Shown here piece by piece: positions 18,693 to 29,425 of a stretch of 64,000 bases of DNA (within the stretch, counting starts at the first letter, position 1; each line of letters begins with the position of its first letter). The notes under the pieces were generated by a model that was not told where the DNA came from, made no database searches, and saw nothing but the letters and a program-made list of their open reading frames with translations. The position numbers and the translations under genes are program-made. Source of the stretch: Marinobacter sp. HL-58 (GTDB lineage: Bacteria > Pseudomonadota > Gammaproteobacteria > Pseudomonadales > Oleiphilaceae); the NCBI RefSeq assembly GCF_001314605.1, contig NZ_LIHP01000016.1, positions 124,001 through 188,000 of the forward strand, read 5' to 3'.

Positions 18693-19064
18693 CTAGCCGA
18701 AGTGGAAAAAGGCCAGTTTGTTGCCATCGGGATCGCGAACATAGGCACCATAGAACTGGTTCGGGATGCGTTGACCGGGCGCTCCGTCACAGGTGGCACC
18801 CAGTTCGATCGCACGGTTGTAGTGGGCATCAACGGCCTCCTTGGAGCCGGGAGGAATGGCAAACATATTGCCGTTGCCACAATTGGCCTCCTGTCCGTTT
18901 GCCGGCGTGCAAACCGCTAACATGGGCGACTTCATATCCTTGCCAATGAACGCGATGCGGCCAAGATCCAGCAGTTCCCTGGCGCCAAGATCACCCAGCA
19001 GGTCCAGGTAAAACTTCTTGGCTTTCGCCATATCCTTCACACCAATGGTGACGTAACCGATCAT
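18693..19064 (-). CDS. VOC (glyoxalase/bleomycin-resistance) family protein
   Basis: A 123-residue protein of the vicinal-oxygen-chelate fold with the paired beta-alpha-beta modules: MIGYVTIGVKDMAKAKKFY at the N-terminus and YVRDPDGNKLAFFH at the C-terminus. The start at 19064 is chosen because a GGAG site precedes it and the fold begins there. VOC proteins include glyoxalases, dioxygenases and binding proteins, and the metal ligands are not complete enough here to pick one. It sits immediately upstream of eutBC, so a role in aldehyde or ethanolamine metabolism is possible but unproven. Confidence 0.8.
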   Translation of the reverse strand: MIGYVTIGVKDMAKAKKFYLDLLGDLGARELLDLGRIAFIGKDMKSPMLAVCTPANGQEANCGNGNMFAIPPGSKEAVDAHYNRAIELGATCDGAPGQRIPNQFYGAYVRDPDGNKLAFFHFG

Positions 19065-19163
19065 ATTATTCTGCTCCTGTTTGTCAGATGGAAACAACTA
19101 TACGAGCCCGGGGAGGAAATCGGCCACTGGCTCACTGGCGATCTTGCAGCGCGCTTCCTGAAA

Positions 19164-19192
19164 CAAAAAAACCGAAGGCGCGCCTTCGGTTT
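19164..19192 (-). terminator. Intrinsic terminator of the translation/ihfA/merR operon
   Basis: A 20-bp perfect palindrome (ACCGAAGGCG / CGCCTTCGGT) is followed on the minus strand by seven T residues. It separates the merR end from the promoter region of the VOC-eutBC unit. Confidence 0.92.
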
Positions 19193-19214
19193 CTGGTGTC
19201 TGGTTCCGGTGTTC

Positions 19215-19580
19215 TCACTTTACCGGTGTGTTCAGCACATCCAGCACTTCTTCAAGCTCGGTGATCATCTGCCGTATCAGCTGCTTGTACTGGGAGGTAT
19301 CGTCTTTCACCTCATGGCTGCTGAGTTTCTGCTTGGCCCCACCGATGGTGTAGCCCTGATCATAAAGAAGGCTGCGAATCTGACGGATGGTGATCACGTC
19401 GGCACGCTGGTAATAGCGGCGATTTCCACGACGCTTGACGGGCGACAGCTGCGGAAACTCCTGTTCCCAGTACCTGAGAACGTGCGCCTTTACCGCACAG
19501 AGTTCGGCAACCTCACCAATGGTAAAGTAACGCTTACCCGGTATCGTGGGTAACTCGTTGTTATGACTGGGTTCCAGCAT
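19215..19580 (-). CDS. MerR family transcriptional regulator (ihfA-linked)
   Basis: A 121-residue regulator with an N-terminal winged helix ([20 protein letters not shown]) and a following helical segment including [11 protein letters not shown]. The C-terminal dimerisation helix is short, with no Cys cluster or effector domain. This small MerR-like gene next to ihfA is a conserved arrangement in pseudomonads and relatives; its targets are not established from sequence. It overlaps the end of ihfA by 20 bases and ends the operon. Confidence 0.9.
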   Translation of the reverse strand: MLEPSHNNELPTIPGKRYFTIGEVAELCAVKAHVLRYWEQEFPQLSPVKRRGNRRYYQRADVITIRQIRSLLYDQGYTIGGAKQKLSSHEVKDDTSQYKQLIRQMITELEEVLDVLNTPVK

Positions 19581-19863
19581 ACGCTTCTACTTTCTGTTTT
19601 AGTTTTTGTCCCGGGCGAAACGTAACAACACGCCGTGCACTGATAGGGATTTCCTCACCCGTTTTCGGGTTCCGTCCCGGCCGCTGCTTCTTGTCACGCA
19701 GGTCGAAGTTGCCGAATCCCGACAATTTGACCTGTTCGTTATGGCTGAGAGCGCCCCTGATTTCATCGAAAAAAGCTTCTACCATTTCCTTGGCTTCGCG
19801 TTTGTTGAGCCCTAATTCTTCATACAACCGCTCTGCCATTTCCGCTTTCGTCAAAGCCGCCAT
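19561..19863 (-). CDS. ihfA: Integration host factor subunit alpha
   Basis: A 100-residue DNA-bending protein of the HU/IHF family. The N-terminal [20 protein letters not shown] is typical of IhfA, and [14 protein letters not shown] contains the Pro that intercalates into the minor groove. It starts three bases after pheT, with GAGG inside the pheT end as ribosome site. pheT-ihfA linkage is conserved in gammaproteobacteria. With IhfB it acts in transcription, replication and recombination. Confidence 0.97.
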   Translation of the reverse strand: MAALTKAEMAERLYEELGLNKREAKEMVEAFFDEIRGALSHNEQVKLSGFGNFDLRDKKQRPGRNPKTGEEIPISARRVVTFRPGQKLKQKVEAYAGTQS

Positions 19864-19866
19864 CTG

Positions 19867-22239
19867 TTAACTCCTCAGTGTTGCCCCCAACTCTTCCTGC
19901 AATGCCTCGATGACACCGTTGAAGAGCGAATGCACCTCTTCTTCATTTAGTGTGCGCTCGGGATGCTGCCAGAACAGGCTGAGGGCAAGGCTGCGATTAC
20001 CTTCACCCAGGCTTTCACCTTCATAGACATCAAACGCACGCAAAGCTGTGAGGTACTCGCCGGCGTGCTTTTTAGCCACACGCTCGACATCTGCAAACCC
20101 CACATCGCTTCCAATAATGATAGCCAAATCCCGCCGAACTTCAGGGAATTTTGAAATATCTTTGAAATTAGGCACATATCCCGAAACGATCGAATTCAAG
20201 AATAGCTCAAACATCAGAATCGTGCCATTAAGTTCCAGTTTTTTCTGAACTTGTGGGTGCAACGTGCCCAGCCAGCCTACATGTTCTCCATCGCGCAGAA
20301 GTTCCGCGGTCTGGCCCGGATGCAGCGCCGGGTGCTGGCTGGCAAGAAACTGGATGTCGATCCCGAGTAGTCGGAACAGGCTTTCCAGTTCCCCTTTTAC
20401 ATCAAAGAAATCGGCATTTCTGCGACCGTTGGCCCAGTTTTCCGGCAACTGATTCCCAACGACCACCCCGGCCAGCATGGGTTGCTGATCGATCTGGTCG
20501 CCCTGGGTGACGAACCGGAGACCGGTCTCGAACAACCGGATACGGGGCTGCTGGCGATTCTGGTTATGGGCAACGGTTTTCAGCAATCCGCTCCAGAGAC
20601 TGGTGCGCATAACCGAAAGATCGGAAGAAATGGGGTTTGCCAGGGCAATGCCTTCCCGCCCGGGATCCACCAGCCCCTGGACTTTCGGATCCACGAAGCT
20701 GTAGGTGATTGCTTCCTGGTAACCGCAGGCGACAAAATAATTCTGGATGGCAGAGACCGGACGCACCGCCTCTTCCTGAACTCTCAGCCCCAGTGACCCG
20801 GTGGGCTCAGTGACCGGCAGATTGTTATACCCGTAGATCCGGCCAATTTCCTCAATCAGGTCCTCTTCAATGCTGATATCCGGGCGAAAGCTGGGTACGT
20901 GCACACGCCAGCCATTCTTCAGCAGTTTGTCGATATGAAGACCAAGCCGGGTCAGGATTTCCTCAACGGTGGTCCGGTCGATTTCCAGCCCCAGCACATC
21001 GGCAACCCGCTGCTCACGAAGATCCACGGTACGGTCTTCCGGCAGATCCTGCTTGCTGACTACCTCTACAATATCGCCGGGCTCGCCGCCCACGATGGAC
21101 ATCAGCAACGCCGTTGCCCGCTCCATGGCATCCCGGGCCAGCTCATAGTCCACGCCCCGTTCAAAGCGGTGGGACGCATCGGTATGCAGGCCATAATGGC
21201 GCGCCTTGCCCGCGAGGGTGATCGGATCGAAATACGCCGCTTCCAGGATCAGGTCCCGGGTTTTCTCGCTGACACCGGAGTGCTCGCCGCCCATCACGCC
21301 GGCAATGGCAATCGGCTTGGCATGGTCGGCTATGACCAGTGTATCTCCGGTCAGCTCGACTTCCTGGCCGTCAAGCAGTACCAGTTTTTCACCGGGCTCC
21401 GCCATGCGGACAACAATACCGCCTTCAATTTCATCGCGGTCAAACGCATGCAGCGGCTGGCCCAGTTCCAGCATGACGTAGTTGGTGACATCCACCGCCG
21501 CATCAATCGAGCGGATACCGGAGCGACGCAGCTTCTCCTGCATCCAGAGCGGCGACTCCACGCTCAAGTCCACATTGCGCAGGATCCGGCCCAGGTAGCG
21601 TGGGCAGCCTGCAGGCGCCCTGACAGCAATCTCCGGCACCTCGGAATGTACTGCTTCCACCGGGGCAATGTCCGGGCCTTCAACCACCAGGCTGTTCAAT
21701 ACCCCCACCTCACGGGCAATACCCTTGATAGACAGGCAGTCGCTGCGGTTCGGGGTCAGGTCCACATCGATGGTGACATCGTTCAGTTTGAGGAAATCAC
21801 TCAGCTCCTGGCCCACCGGTGCATCTTCGGGCAGTTCCATAAGGCCGTCGTGATTCTCGGACAGGCCCAGTTCGGCTTCAGAACACAGCATGCCTTCGGA
21901 TGGCTGGCCTCGGAGCTTTGCCTTCCTGATCCTGAAATCACCCGGCAACACCGCGCCCACAACAGCAAAAGGCACCTTGAGGCCTTCACGAACATTGGGG
22001 GCACCACACACCACCTGCACCGTCTGGCTGCCATCATTGACCTGGCAGACCCGCAGTTTGTCCGCATCCGGATGGGGCGATACGGAAGTCACCTCACCCA
22101 CCACAATGCCACTGAACTTGCCGGCTACCGGCTCGAATCCGTCAACTTCCAGACCCGCCATGGTGATCTGGTCCATCAATGCCTGGGTGTCGTTCGCCGG
22201 ATTGACCCATTCCCGTAGCCACTGCTCACTGAATTTCAT
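19867..22239 (-). CDS. pheT: Phenylalanyl-tRNA synthetase beta subunit
   Basis: A 790-residue PheT with the expected domains: N-terminal segment MKFSEQWLREWVNP, a tRNA-binding (EMAP-like) domain at about 39-150, B3/B4 and B5 domains (200-480), a catalytic-like core, and a C-terminal ferredoxin-fold anticodon-binding domain (about 695-788) beginning near SKFPEVRRDLAI. It forms the alpha2-beta2 enzyme with PheS and lies 59 bases after it. No truncation is seen. Confidence 0.97.
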   Translation of the reverse strand: MKFSEQWLREWVNPANDTQALMDQITMAGLEVDGFEPVAGKFSGIVVGEVTSVSPHPDADKLRVCQVNDGSQTVQVVCGAPNVREGLKVPFAVVGAVLPGDFRIRKAKLRGQPSEGMLCSEAELGLSENHDGLMELPEDAPVGQELSDFLKLNDVTIDVDLTPNRSDCLSIKGIAREVGVLNSLVVEGPDIAPVEAVHSEVPEIAVRAPAGCPRYLGRILRNVDLSVESPLWMQEKLRRSGIRSIDAAVDVTNYVMLELGQPLHAFDRDEIEGGIVVRMAEPGEKLVLLDGQEVELTGDTLVIADHAKPIAIAGVMGGEHSGVSEKTRDLILEAAYFDPITLAGKARHYGLHTDASHRFERGVDYELARDAMERATALLMSIVGGEPGDIVEVVSKQDLPEDRTVDLREQRVADVLGLEIDRTTVEEILTRLGLHIDKLLKNGWRVHVPSFRPDISIEEDLIEEIGRIYGYNNLPVTEPTGSLGLRVQEEAVRPVSAIQNYFVACGYQEAITYSFVDPKVQGLVDPGREGIALANPISSDLSVMRTSLWSGLLKTVAHNQNRQQPRIRLFETGLRFVTQGDQIDQQPMLAGVVVGNQLPENWANGRRNADFFDVKGELESLFRLLGIDIQFLASQHPALHPGQTAELLRDGEHVGWLGTLHPQVQKKLELNGTILMFELFLNSIVSGYVPNFKDISKFPEVRRDLAIIIGSDVGFADVERVAKKHAGEYLTALRAFDVYEGESLGEGNRSLALSLFWQHPERTLNEEEVHSLFNGVIEALQEELGATLRS

Positions 22240-22298
22240 GGTATCTGCCTTGTCCTGGTGCGGTTGTGCCTGTTAATTCAATTGCCCTGACAGCCTGC

Positions 22299-23367
<1,069 letters not shown>

Positions 23368-23435
23368 CAGAAGGCGTCTTCATGAACCCATGGAGACGCC
23401 CGGATCGATCAGTAACCGATGAAAGAGCTAAGCGA

Positions 23436-23789
23436 TCACAGAGACGCTTTTGCCTTCTCAACAACAGCAGTAAACGCTTGCTGCTCGTTCATGGCCAGGT
23501 CAGCCAGAACTTTGCGATCAATCTCAACGTTAGCCTTTTTCAGGCCTGCAATCAGACGGCTGTAGGACAGACCGTTGGCACGGGCGCCGGCATTGATACG
23601 GGCGATCCACAGTGCGCGGAATGAACGCTTGCGATTGCGACGGTCACGGTAAGCATACTGACCAGCCTTGATAACCGCCTGCTTGGCTACACGATAGACG
23701 CGGCTACGCGCTCCGTAGTAACCCTTGGCCTGATTCATGATTTTCTTGTGACGACGACGTGCTACCACGCCACGTTTTACACGAGCCAT
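23436..23789 (-). CDS. rplT: 50S ribosomal protein L20
   Basis: A 117-residue L20, full length, with [17 protein letters not shown] at the N-terminus and the conserved [14 protein letters not shown]. It binds 23S rRNA early in assembly and in many bacteria represses its own operon through the rpmI leader. It follows rpmI by 50 bases. Confidence 0.98.
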   Translation of the reverse strand: MARVKRGVVARRRHKKIMNQAKGYYGARSRVYRVAKQAVIKAGQYAYRDRRNRKRSFRALWIARINAGARANGLSYSRLIAGLKKANVEIDRKVLADLAMNEQQAFTAVVEKAKASL

Positions 23790-23839
23790 ACTTTAATCCT
23801 TCTACCTTTAAACCTTTGCAGGAATCGTTAGCGGCTGAA

Positions 23840-24031
23840 TCAGCACGCTGTCATACGCTTGATGGAAGCCACATCAGACTTGGCAATCAGCTTGGTACCA
23901 CGGAGCTGACGCTTACGCTTGGGGCTCTTCTTGGTCAAGATATGACTGGTGAAGGACTGCTTGTGCTTGAAGCCAGTGGCGGTTTTCTTGAACCGCTTGG
24001 TGGCCCCGCTTTTGGTTTTCATCTTGGGCAT
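23840..24031 (-). CDS. rpmI: 50S ribosomal protein L35
   Basis: A 63-residue L35 beginning [17 protein letters not shown], the conserved N-terminus. A GGAG site lies upstream in an A-rich stretch. It sits between infC and rplT in the conserved order. Confidence 0.98.
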   Translation of the reverse strand: MPKMKTKSGATKRFKKTATGFKHKQSFTSHILTKKSPKRKRQLRGTKLIAKSDVASIKRMTAC

Positions 24032-24087
24032 TTTTTAAAACTCCGCATTCTGTTTTTAAATGACATCAATGTGCCCCTGAACGACAA

Positions 24088-24109
24088 ATCCCCCGCGACC
24101 GCGGGGGAT
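24088..24109 (-). other. Hairpin between infC and rpmI
   Basis: ATCCCCCGC and GCGGGGGAT form a 9-bp stem with a 4-base loop 16 bases after the infC stop. There is no T run on the minus strand, so it is not a standard terminator. It could be a processing signal or part of the L20 control region. Confidence 0.55.
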
Positions 24110-24125
24110 CATCACCGGATCAGGT

Positions 24126-24665
24126 TCACTTCTTTTTGCGGGGAGCCACAACCATGGTCATCTGGCGGCCTTCCATTTTCGGCCGCTGTTCTACCTGGGC
24201 AAGCTCTTCAATATCCGCCTCGATTCTGTTCATGAGCTTCATACCGATTTCCTGGTGTGCCATCTCACGCCCACGGAAGCGAATAGTGATTTTGCCGCGG
24301 TCCCCGTTTTCAAGGAAACGTACCAGGTTGCGTAGTTTGACCTGATAATCCCCCTCTTCAGTTCCTGGACGGAACTTAAGCTCTTTGACCTGGGTCTGCT
24401 TCTGCTTTTTCTTCGCAGCAGCCTTGGCCTTCTTCTCATCGAAGATTTTCTTGCCGTAGTCCATTATCTTACAGACGATCGGATCGGAATCCGTAACCTG
24501 AACCAGGTCAAGAGACGCTTCTTCAGCCTGCTTGAGTGCATCTTCGATCGATACGACACCGACCTGATTGCCTTCGGCATCGATCAGACGGACTTCCGTT
24601 GCGTCAATATTCTCATTGATCGGCGCCTTTGGTGTACGCCCCCGATTCGCTCGCTGTTTAATAAT
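24126..24665 (-). CDS. infC: Translation initiation factor IF-3 (ATT start codon)
   Basis: A 179-residue IF-3. The reading frame continues 67 codons upstream of the first ATG (24464) to an ATT at 24665, which restores the missing N-domain, including [19 protein letters not shown] and the linker. GGAG lies five bases before this ATT; a second ATT follows at once, so either could be used. Rare AUU initiation is the known self-control device of infC: IF-3 rejects its own start codon when abundant. The A of the ATT is also the last base of the thrS stop codon. The C-domain ([14 protein letters not shown]) is complete. Confidence 0.96.
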   Translation of the reverse strand: MIKQRANRGRTPKAPINENIDATEVRLIDAEGNQVGVVSIEDALKQAEEASLDLVQVTDSDPIVCKIMDYGKKIFDEKKAKAAAKKKQKQTQVKELKFRPGTEEGDYQVKLRNLVRFLENGDRGKITIRFRGREMAHQEIGMKLMNRIEADIEELAQVEQRPKMEGRQMTMVVAPRKKK

Positions 24666-26590
24666 CAGATCTCCGTTTTGGTTCGGCCTTTACGTTCAAT
24701 TTCCTCAGCCATCAGCTGCTCAAACGCGTCCAGCGATAAAGTCCCCAAATCTTCGCCCTTGCGGGTTCTCACCGCAACGGCGTTGTTCTCGACTTCTTTG
24801 TCGCCGACAACAACAAGGAAAGGGACTTTGTTAATAGTATGCTCGCGGATTTTAAAGCCGATCTTCTCGTTTCTCAAGTCGGCATTAACCCTATAGCCAA
24901 GGGAATCCCATTTTTTTGCAAGATTCTGGCAATAATCACGCTGATTATCGGTAATATTCAGCACCGCAATCTGCGTTGGGGCCAGCCAGGTCGGGAATGC
25001 GCCCTCGTATTCTTCTATAAGGATCCCGATAAACCGTTCGAAAGACCCCAACACCGCCCTGTGCAGCATAACCGGCGTCTTGCGCTCCGAGTTGTCCGCA
25101 ACATATTGTGCGCCCAGGCGACCCGGCATGGAAAAATCGACCTGAATGGTACCACACTGCCATACCCGGCCGATGCAGTCTTTCAGGGAAAACTCGATTT
25201 TCGGGCCGTAAAACGCCCCCTCGCCCGGCAACAGCTCCCAATCAACGCCTTCACGGTTCAGGGCCTCTTCCAGGGCGGCCTCTGCCTTGTCCCAGACTTC
25301 GTCAGAACCCACGCGTTTTTCCGGGCGGGTTGAAAGCTTGTAGAGGATTTCGGTAAACCCGAAGTCTTCGTAGATCTCGTGGAGCATCTGGATAAAGTCC
25401 GACACTTCCTGCTGAATCGCATCTTCTTCACAGAAAATGTGGGCGTCATCCTGGGTAAACCCGCGAACCCGCATCAGGCCATGCAAGGCGCCCGAGGCTT
25501 CGTTGCGGTGGCAGGAGCCGAACTCCGCCAGGCGCAGGGGCAGATCCTTGTAGCTTTTCAGGCCCTGATTGAACACCTGTACGTGACAGGGGCAGTTCAT
25601 GGGCTTGATGGCATAGTCGTGTTTCTCGGACTCGGTGGTAAACATGTCGTCCTTGAACTTGTCCCAGTGCCCGGACTTCTCCCAGAGCGCCCTGGAAACC
25701 ACCTGCGGCGTCCTGATTTCCTGGTAGCCATGCTCATGCTGTTTGCGGCGCATGTACTGTTCAATTTCCTGGTACAGGGACCAGCCATCCGGATGCCAGA
25801 ACACCATGCCAGGCGCTTCTTCCTGCATGTGGAACAGGCTCAGTTTCTTGCCAATCTTGCGATGATCACGTTTCTCCGCCTCTTCAAGGCGATGGAGATA
25901 GGCCTTCAGATCCTTCTTGTTACCCCAGGCCGTGCCGTAGACCCGCTGCAACTGTTCGTTGCTGGTATCCCCGCGCCAGTATGCGCCGGCCACCTTGGTC
26001 AGTTTGAATGCCTTGAGCTTGCCGGTGCTGGGCACATGGGGGCCGCGGCACAGGTCGATAAAGTCGCCCTGGCGGTAGAAAGACAGGTCCTCGTCGCCAG
26101 GGATATCCTCAATGATGCGGACCTTGTATTCCTCACCCATTTCATCAAACAGACGCACGGCCTCATCACGGGACATCACCGAGCGGGACACGGGAATATC
26201 CTGCTTTGCCAGCTCTTCCATGCGTTTTTCAATCCGGCTCAGATCCTCGTTGGTAAATGGCCGGTCGAATTTGAAATCATAATAGAAGCCATTGTCCACA
26301 ACCGGCCCGATGGTTACCTGGGCCGAGGGAAACAGCTCCTTGACGGCCATGGCCAGCAGGTGGGCGGTGGAGTGGCGGATAATATCAACGCCGTCCTCAT
26401 CCCGCTCGGTAACAATGGCAAGATCAGCATCTTCCTCAATGCAATAGCTGGTATCAACCAGCTTGCCATTTACACGGCCGGCGATAGCGGCCTTGGCAAG
26501 ACCGGCACCGATGTCTGCTGCGACATCGTGAACGGTGACAGATTCGGCAAAACTGCGGTGACTGCCATCAGGCAGGGTAACGACAGGCAT
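24665..26590 (-). CDS. thrS: Threonyl-tRNA synthetase
   Basis: A 641-residue ThrS. The TGS domain (about 1-62), the editing domain (about 65-225, with [11 protein letters not shown]), the class II catalytic core (about 240-530, with the zinc-binding Cys in [10 protein letters not shown]) and the C-terminal anticodon-binding domain are all present. The start at 26590 follows AAGGAG; a longer frame of 23 more residues has no such site. It heads the operon with infC, sharing one base of its stop codon with the infC start. Confidence 0.97.
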   Translation of the reverse strand: MPVVTLPDGSHRSFAESVTVHDVAADIGAGLAKAAIAGRVNGKLVDTSYCIEEDADLAIVTERDEDGVDIIRHSTAHLLAMAVKELFPSAQVTIGPVVDNGFYYDFKFDRPFTNEDLSRIEKRMEELAKQDIPVSRSVMSRDEAVRLFDEMGEEYKVRIIEDIPGDEDLSFYRQGDFIDLCRGPHVPSTGKLKAFKLTKVAGAYWRGDTSNEQLQRVYGTAWGNKKDLKAYLHRLEEAEKRDHRKIGKKLSLFHMQEEAPGMVFWHPDGWSLYQEIEQYMRRKQHEHGYQEIRTPQVVSRALWEKSGHWDKFKDDMFTTESEKHDYAIKPMNCPCHVQVFNQGLKSYKDLPLRLAEFGSCHRNEASGALHGLMRVRGFTQDDAHIFCEEDAIQQEVSDFIQMLHEIYEDFGFTEILYKLSTRPEKRVGSDEVWDKAEAALEEALNREGVDWELLPGEGAFYGPKIEFSLKDCIGRVWQCGTIQVDFSMPGRLGAQYVADNSERKTPVMLHRAVLGSFERFIGILIEEYEGAFPTWLAPTQIAVLNITDNQRDYCQNLAKKWDSLGYRVNADLRNEKIGFKIREHTINKVPFLVVVGDKEVENNAVAVRTRKGEDLGTLSLDAFEQLMAEEIERKGRTKTEI

Positions 26591-26691
26591 AATTGGCTCC
26601 TTGAGTCTCAGAGGTGATCCGTACCAAAGACCACATGTTGACGGTTGGCCACGATACAAACCGCGGACCGTTGCGGGCAGGAGTTTAACAG

Positions 26692-26722
26692 AAAAAAACC
26701 CGGCAGGTTAATGCCGGGTTTT
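26692..26722 (-). terminator. Intrinsic terminator of the TRAP-TAXI operon
   Basis: AACCCGGCA and TGCCGGGTT form a 9-bp stem with a 6-base loop, followed on the minus strand by seven T residues. It lies 22 bases after the permease stop and upstream of the thrS promoter region. Confidence 0.9.
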
Positions 26723-26741
26723 CACGACACCAGGAGGTTGG

Positions 26742-29336
26742 TCACGCCGTTGCTTCCTGCGCGTCCTCCCGGCTCTTGCGCCGCAACTGGCCGAAGGCCA
26801 CGAGCCCAAGAAGTATCAGCGCCGGAATAAACATCAGCTCTTTGGGTGGGCGCTCCAGCTCAACCTGAAACGCTTCGATGGTCCAGCCGAAGTCAATACC
26901 GGCATCTTCTGCCGGACTGTCGAATTCAACCGTGTTGACCGTCATGACGTCCCCGTCAGTACTCAAATCAAGACCAGCCCCCAGCAGTCGCTCCTCCGGG
27001 CTGTCGCCCCCGGGGATTTCCAGTTTGAGATAGGTGGACACATCGTTGCCGTCCATGGACGTTCCCGAGACTTTCAGCACAATGTCCTTATCCGCAGGCA
27101 CTTCTTCCACATACTCCATGATTTCGGCCCCGGGACGTTCCTCCGTTGGCGGATATACGCGGTCCCACCAGTATCCGGGACGAAACATGGTGAACGTAAT
27201 CAACAGCAACGCCAGGGTTTCCCACCATCGGGTTTTGGTAAACCAGTACCCCTGGGTTGCAGCGGCGAACACCAGCATGGCTGTAACGGCGCTGAAAACC
27301 GTGAGCAACAGGTCAAACCACCCTGTCAGCCCGATCAACAGCAACTGGGTGTTGAAGATAAACATGAACGGCAGAATCGCGGTACGGATATCGTAGGCAA
27401 AACCCTGAATACCCGTTCGTATCGGATCCGCTCCTGAAATAGCAGCGGCGGCATAGGCTGCCAGACCAACCGGGGGAGTGTCATCTGCCAGTATCCCGAA
27501 GTAGAACACGAACAGGTGTACCGCAATCAACGGCACCAGCAGGCCGCTTTCGGCGCCCAGCGTCACGATCACCGGCGCCATCAGCGTGGACACTACAATG
27601 TAATTGGCAGTTGTCGGTAGACCCATTCCAAGTATCAGGCTGATGACGGCGGTAAAGATGAGCATCAGCAGCAGGTTGCCGCCGGACAGAAGTTCAACGA
27701 ATTCCGTCATCACCAATCCGATGCCGGTCAGGGTAACCGTACCCACCACGATGCCAGCTGTTGCCGTGGCAACACCAATTCCGACCATATTCCGGCCGCC
27801 GGTAGCCAGGGAATGCACCAGGTCGCCCAACCCCTCCCTGAAGGCACCAAGAAACGCGCCGTGTTTGCGAAAATACGCTTGCATAGGGCGCTGGGTAACA
27901 ACGATAAACACCATGAACATGGTTGCCCAGAACGCTGACAGCTGCGGAGAAAAACGCTCCACCGTCAGGCACCAGATCAGTACAACCACGGGCAGCAGGA
28001 AAAACAGGCCACTTTTAACCGTGGGGCCTACTTCCGGTAACGCGCCCATTTCCTTGCTGGGGTCATCGACTTCAAGCTCCGGGAAGCGGGTGCCATAGGC
28101 AACCAGGCCGATGTAACTCAACAGAAGTATGGGCCCGAGCACCCAGGCAGCCCCGTCCCCCAGCCATGCCTTCACCCAGCCAATGCCGTAATAGACAGCC
28201 AGGGTGAGTACACAAAGGCCTATCAACAGAACAACCCAGCTTAGCATCCGCTGAGCCAGCGAAGGCCGGTTGGGGCGCTCAATACCTTTCATATTGAGCT
28301 TGCAGGCTTCCAGGTGAACGATGTAAATCAGTGCCACGTAGGAGATCATCGCAGGCAGAATCGCATGCTTGATGACTTCCAGATAGGAAATTCCGACATA
28401 CTCAACCATCAGGAATGCCGCTGCGCCCATAACAGGGGGGGTCAACTGGCCATTGGTTGAGGCTGCAACTTCCACCGCCCCGGCCTTGGTGGCCGGAAAG
28501 CCAACACGCTTCATCAGCGGAATGGTAAAGGTACCGGTGGTCACCACGTTTGCGATGGAGGAGCCGGAAATGATGCCACTGAGCCCACTGGATACAACGG
28601 CCGCCTTGGCAGGACCGCCTCGCATGTGCCCAAGCATTGCGTAGGCAACCTTGATGAAGTAGTTACCGGCCCCTGCCCGTTCGAGCAGCGCACCAAACAA
28701 CACGAACAGGAAGACGAAACTGGTGGAGACGCCCAGTGCGACCCCGAACACGCCCTCGGTACCCAGCCATTGGTGAGAAGCCAGCTTGTTGAGACTGACC
28801 CCTTTGTGGGCAATGACATCCGGCATGTAGCGCCCGAAGACGGAATAGGTAATAAAAACAGCGGCGACAATGGCCAGTGGCAAACCAAGAGCCCGCCGGG
28901 TGGCTTCCAGCAAAAGCACGAGGCCGATCAACGCAACCCACAGATCCATGGTTGTGGGAGAGCCCGGGCGACTGGACAGTTCCCGGTAGAATACGTAGAG
29001 GTAAGAAGCGCAGAAAGCGGCAATCAGGGCAAGAACCCAATCATAGACTGGGACGGCACTGGAATGTTTGCCCTTGATCATCGGGTACGCAGAAAATGCG
29101 AGAAAAACAGCGAAAGCCAGGTGTATTGAGCGCGCTTCCGTGGAATTGAAAATGCCGAAATTTACGATGTATGGAAGTGGCGAGGCTATCCATAACTGGA
29201 ACAGCGACCACACCAATGGAACAAGAAAAAGTACAGTGGCGGCTTTACCGGTGGCTGCCCTCCCGCCGATTTCTGTCTGCAGAATCTCTTCGACCTTATC
29301 GACATCAACACCCTTCGACGGGTCACTCGTTGCCAT
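26742..29336 (-). CDS. TRAP transporter fused permease (small plus large subunits) with C-terminal DUF3394-like domain
   Basis: An 864-residue inner-membrane protein. The N-terminal four-helix part (about 25-170) corresponds to DctQ, and the large DctM-like part (about 175-700) has the family features TNGQLTPPVMGAAAFL and LGMGLPTTANYIVVSTL. Such fusions are typical of TRAP-TAXI systems. After the last helix of DctM there is an extracytoplasmic segment of about 120 residues, then one more helix near the end. Within it, VNTVEFDSPAEDAGIDFGW resembles a PDZ-type binding loop. The solute is unknown; TAXI systems often carry C4-dicarboxylates or glutamate-like compounds. The gene follows its binding protein after a strong hairpin. 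Confidence 0.92.
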   Translation of the reverse strand: MATSDPSKGVDVDKVEEILQTEIGGRAATGKAATVLFLVPLVWSLFQLWIASPLPYIVNFGIFNSTEARSIHLAFAVFLAFSAYPMIKGKHSSAVPVYDWVLALIAAFCASYLYVFYRELSSRPGSPTTMDLWVALIGLVLLLEATRRALGLPLAIVAAVFITYSVFGRYMPDVIAHKGVSLNKLASHQWLGTEGVFGVALGVSTSFVFLFVLFGALLERAGAGNYFIKVAYAMLGHMRGGPAKAAVVSSGLSGIISGSSIANVVTTGTFTIPLMKRVGFPATKAGAVEVAASTNGQLTPPVMGAAAFLMVEYVGISYLEVIKHAILPAMISYVALIYIVHLEACKLNMKGIERPNRPSLAQRMLSWVVLLIGLCVLTLAVYYGIGWVKAWLGDGAAWVLGPILLLSYIGLVAYGTRFPELEVDDPSKEMGALPEVGPTVKSGLFFLLPVVVLIWCLTVERFSPQLSAFWATMFMVFIVVTQRPMQAYFRKHGAFLGAFREGLGDLVHSLATGGRNMVGIGVATATAGIVVGTVTLTGIGLVMTEFVELLSGGNLLLMLIFTAVISLILGMGLPTTANYIVVSTLMAPVIVTLGAESGLLVPLIAVHLFVFYFGILADDTPPVGLAAYAAAAISGADPIRTGIQGFAYDIRTAILPFMFIFNTQLLLIGLTGWFDLLLTVFSAVTAMLVFAAATQGYWFTKTRWWETLALLLITFTMFRPGYWWDRVYPPTEERPGAEIMEYVEEVPADKDIVLKVSGTSMDGNDVSTYLKLEIPGGDSPEERLLGAGLDLSTDGDVMTVNTVEFDSPAEDAGIDFGWTIEAFQVELERPPKELMFIPALILLGLVAFGQLRRKSREDAQEATA

Positions 29337-29376
29337 AAGTATTTCCTGTCAATTCAAAAGCGGTAGGCTGAACACA

Positions 29377-29412
29377 AAGCGCAGCGGGTTCGTGACCGAA
29401 CCCGCTGCGCTT
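29377..29412 (-). other. Intercistronic hairpin between TAXI binding protein and permease
   Basis: A perfect 16-bp stem (AAGCGCAGCGGGTTCG with CGAACCCGCTGCGCTT) is closed by a 4-base loop. It begins 14 bases after the binding-protein stop codon. The downstream CTTTGTGTT is only weakly T-rich, so partial termination or protection of the upstream mRNA from 3' exonucleases is more likely than full termination. Confidence 0.8.
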
Positions 29413-29425
29413 GGCAACCGGCTGA

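Noticed and set aside
19065..19163. Cobalamin riboswitch ahead of the VOC-eutBC unit
   Set aside because: The leader is too short and lacks any B12-box-like sequence.
20899..22218. Plus-strand frame of 439 codons opposite pheT
   Set aside because: Lies fully antisense to a well-supported pheT and has no recognisable protein features; it reflects GC-rich codon use.
23370..23435. Possible Phe-rich leader peptide before pheS
   Set aside because: The short frames present have at most one Phe codon and no ribosome site.
24088..24109. Terminator between infC and rpmI
   Set aside because: No T run follows, and the operon is expected to continue into rpmI-rplT.
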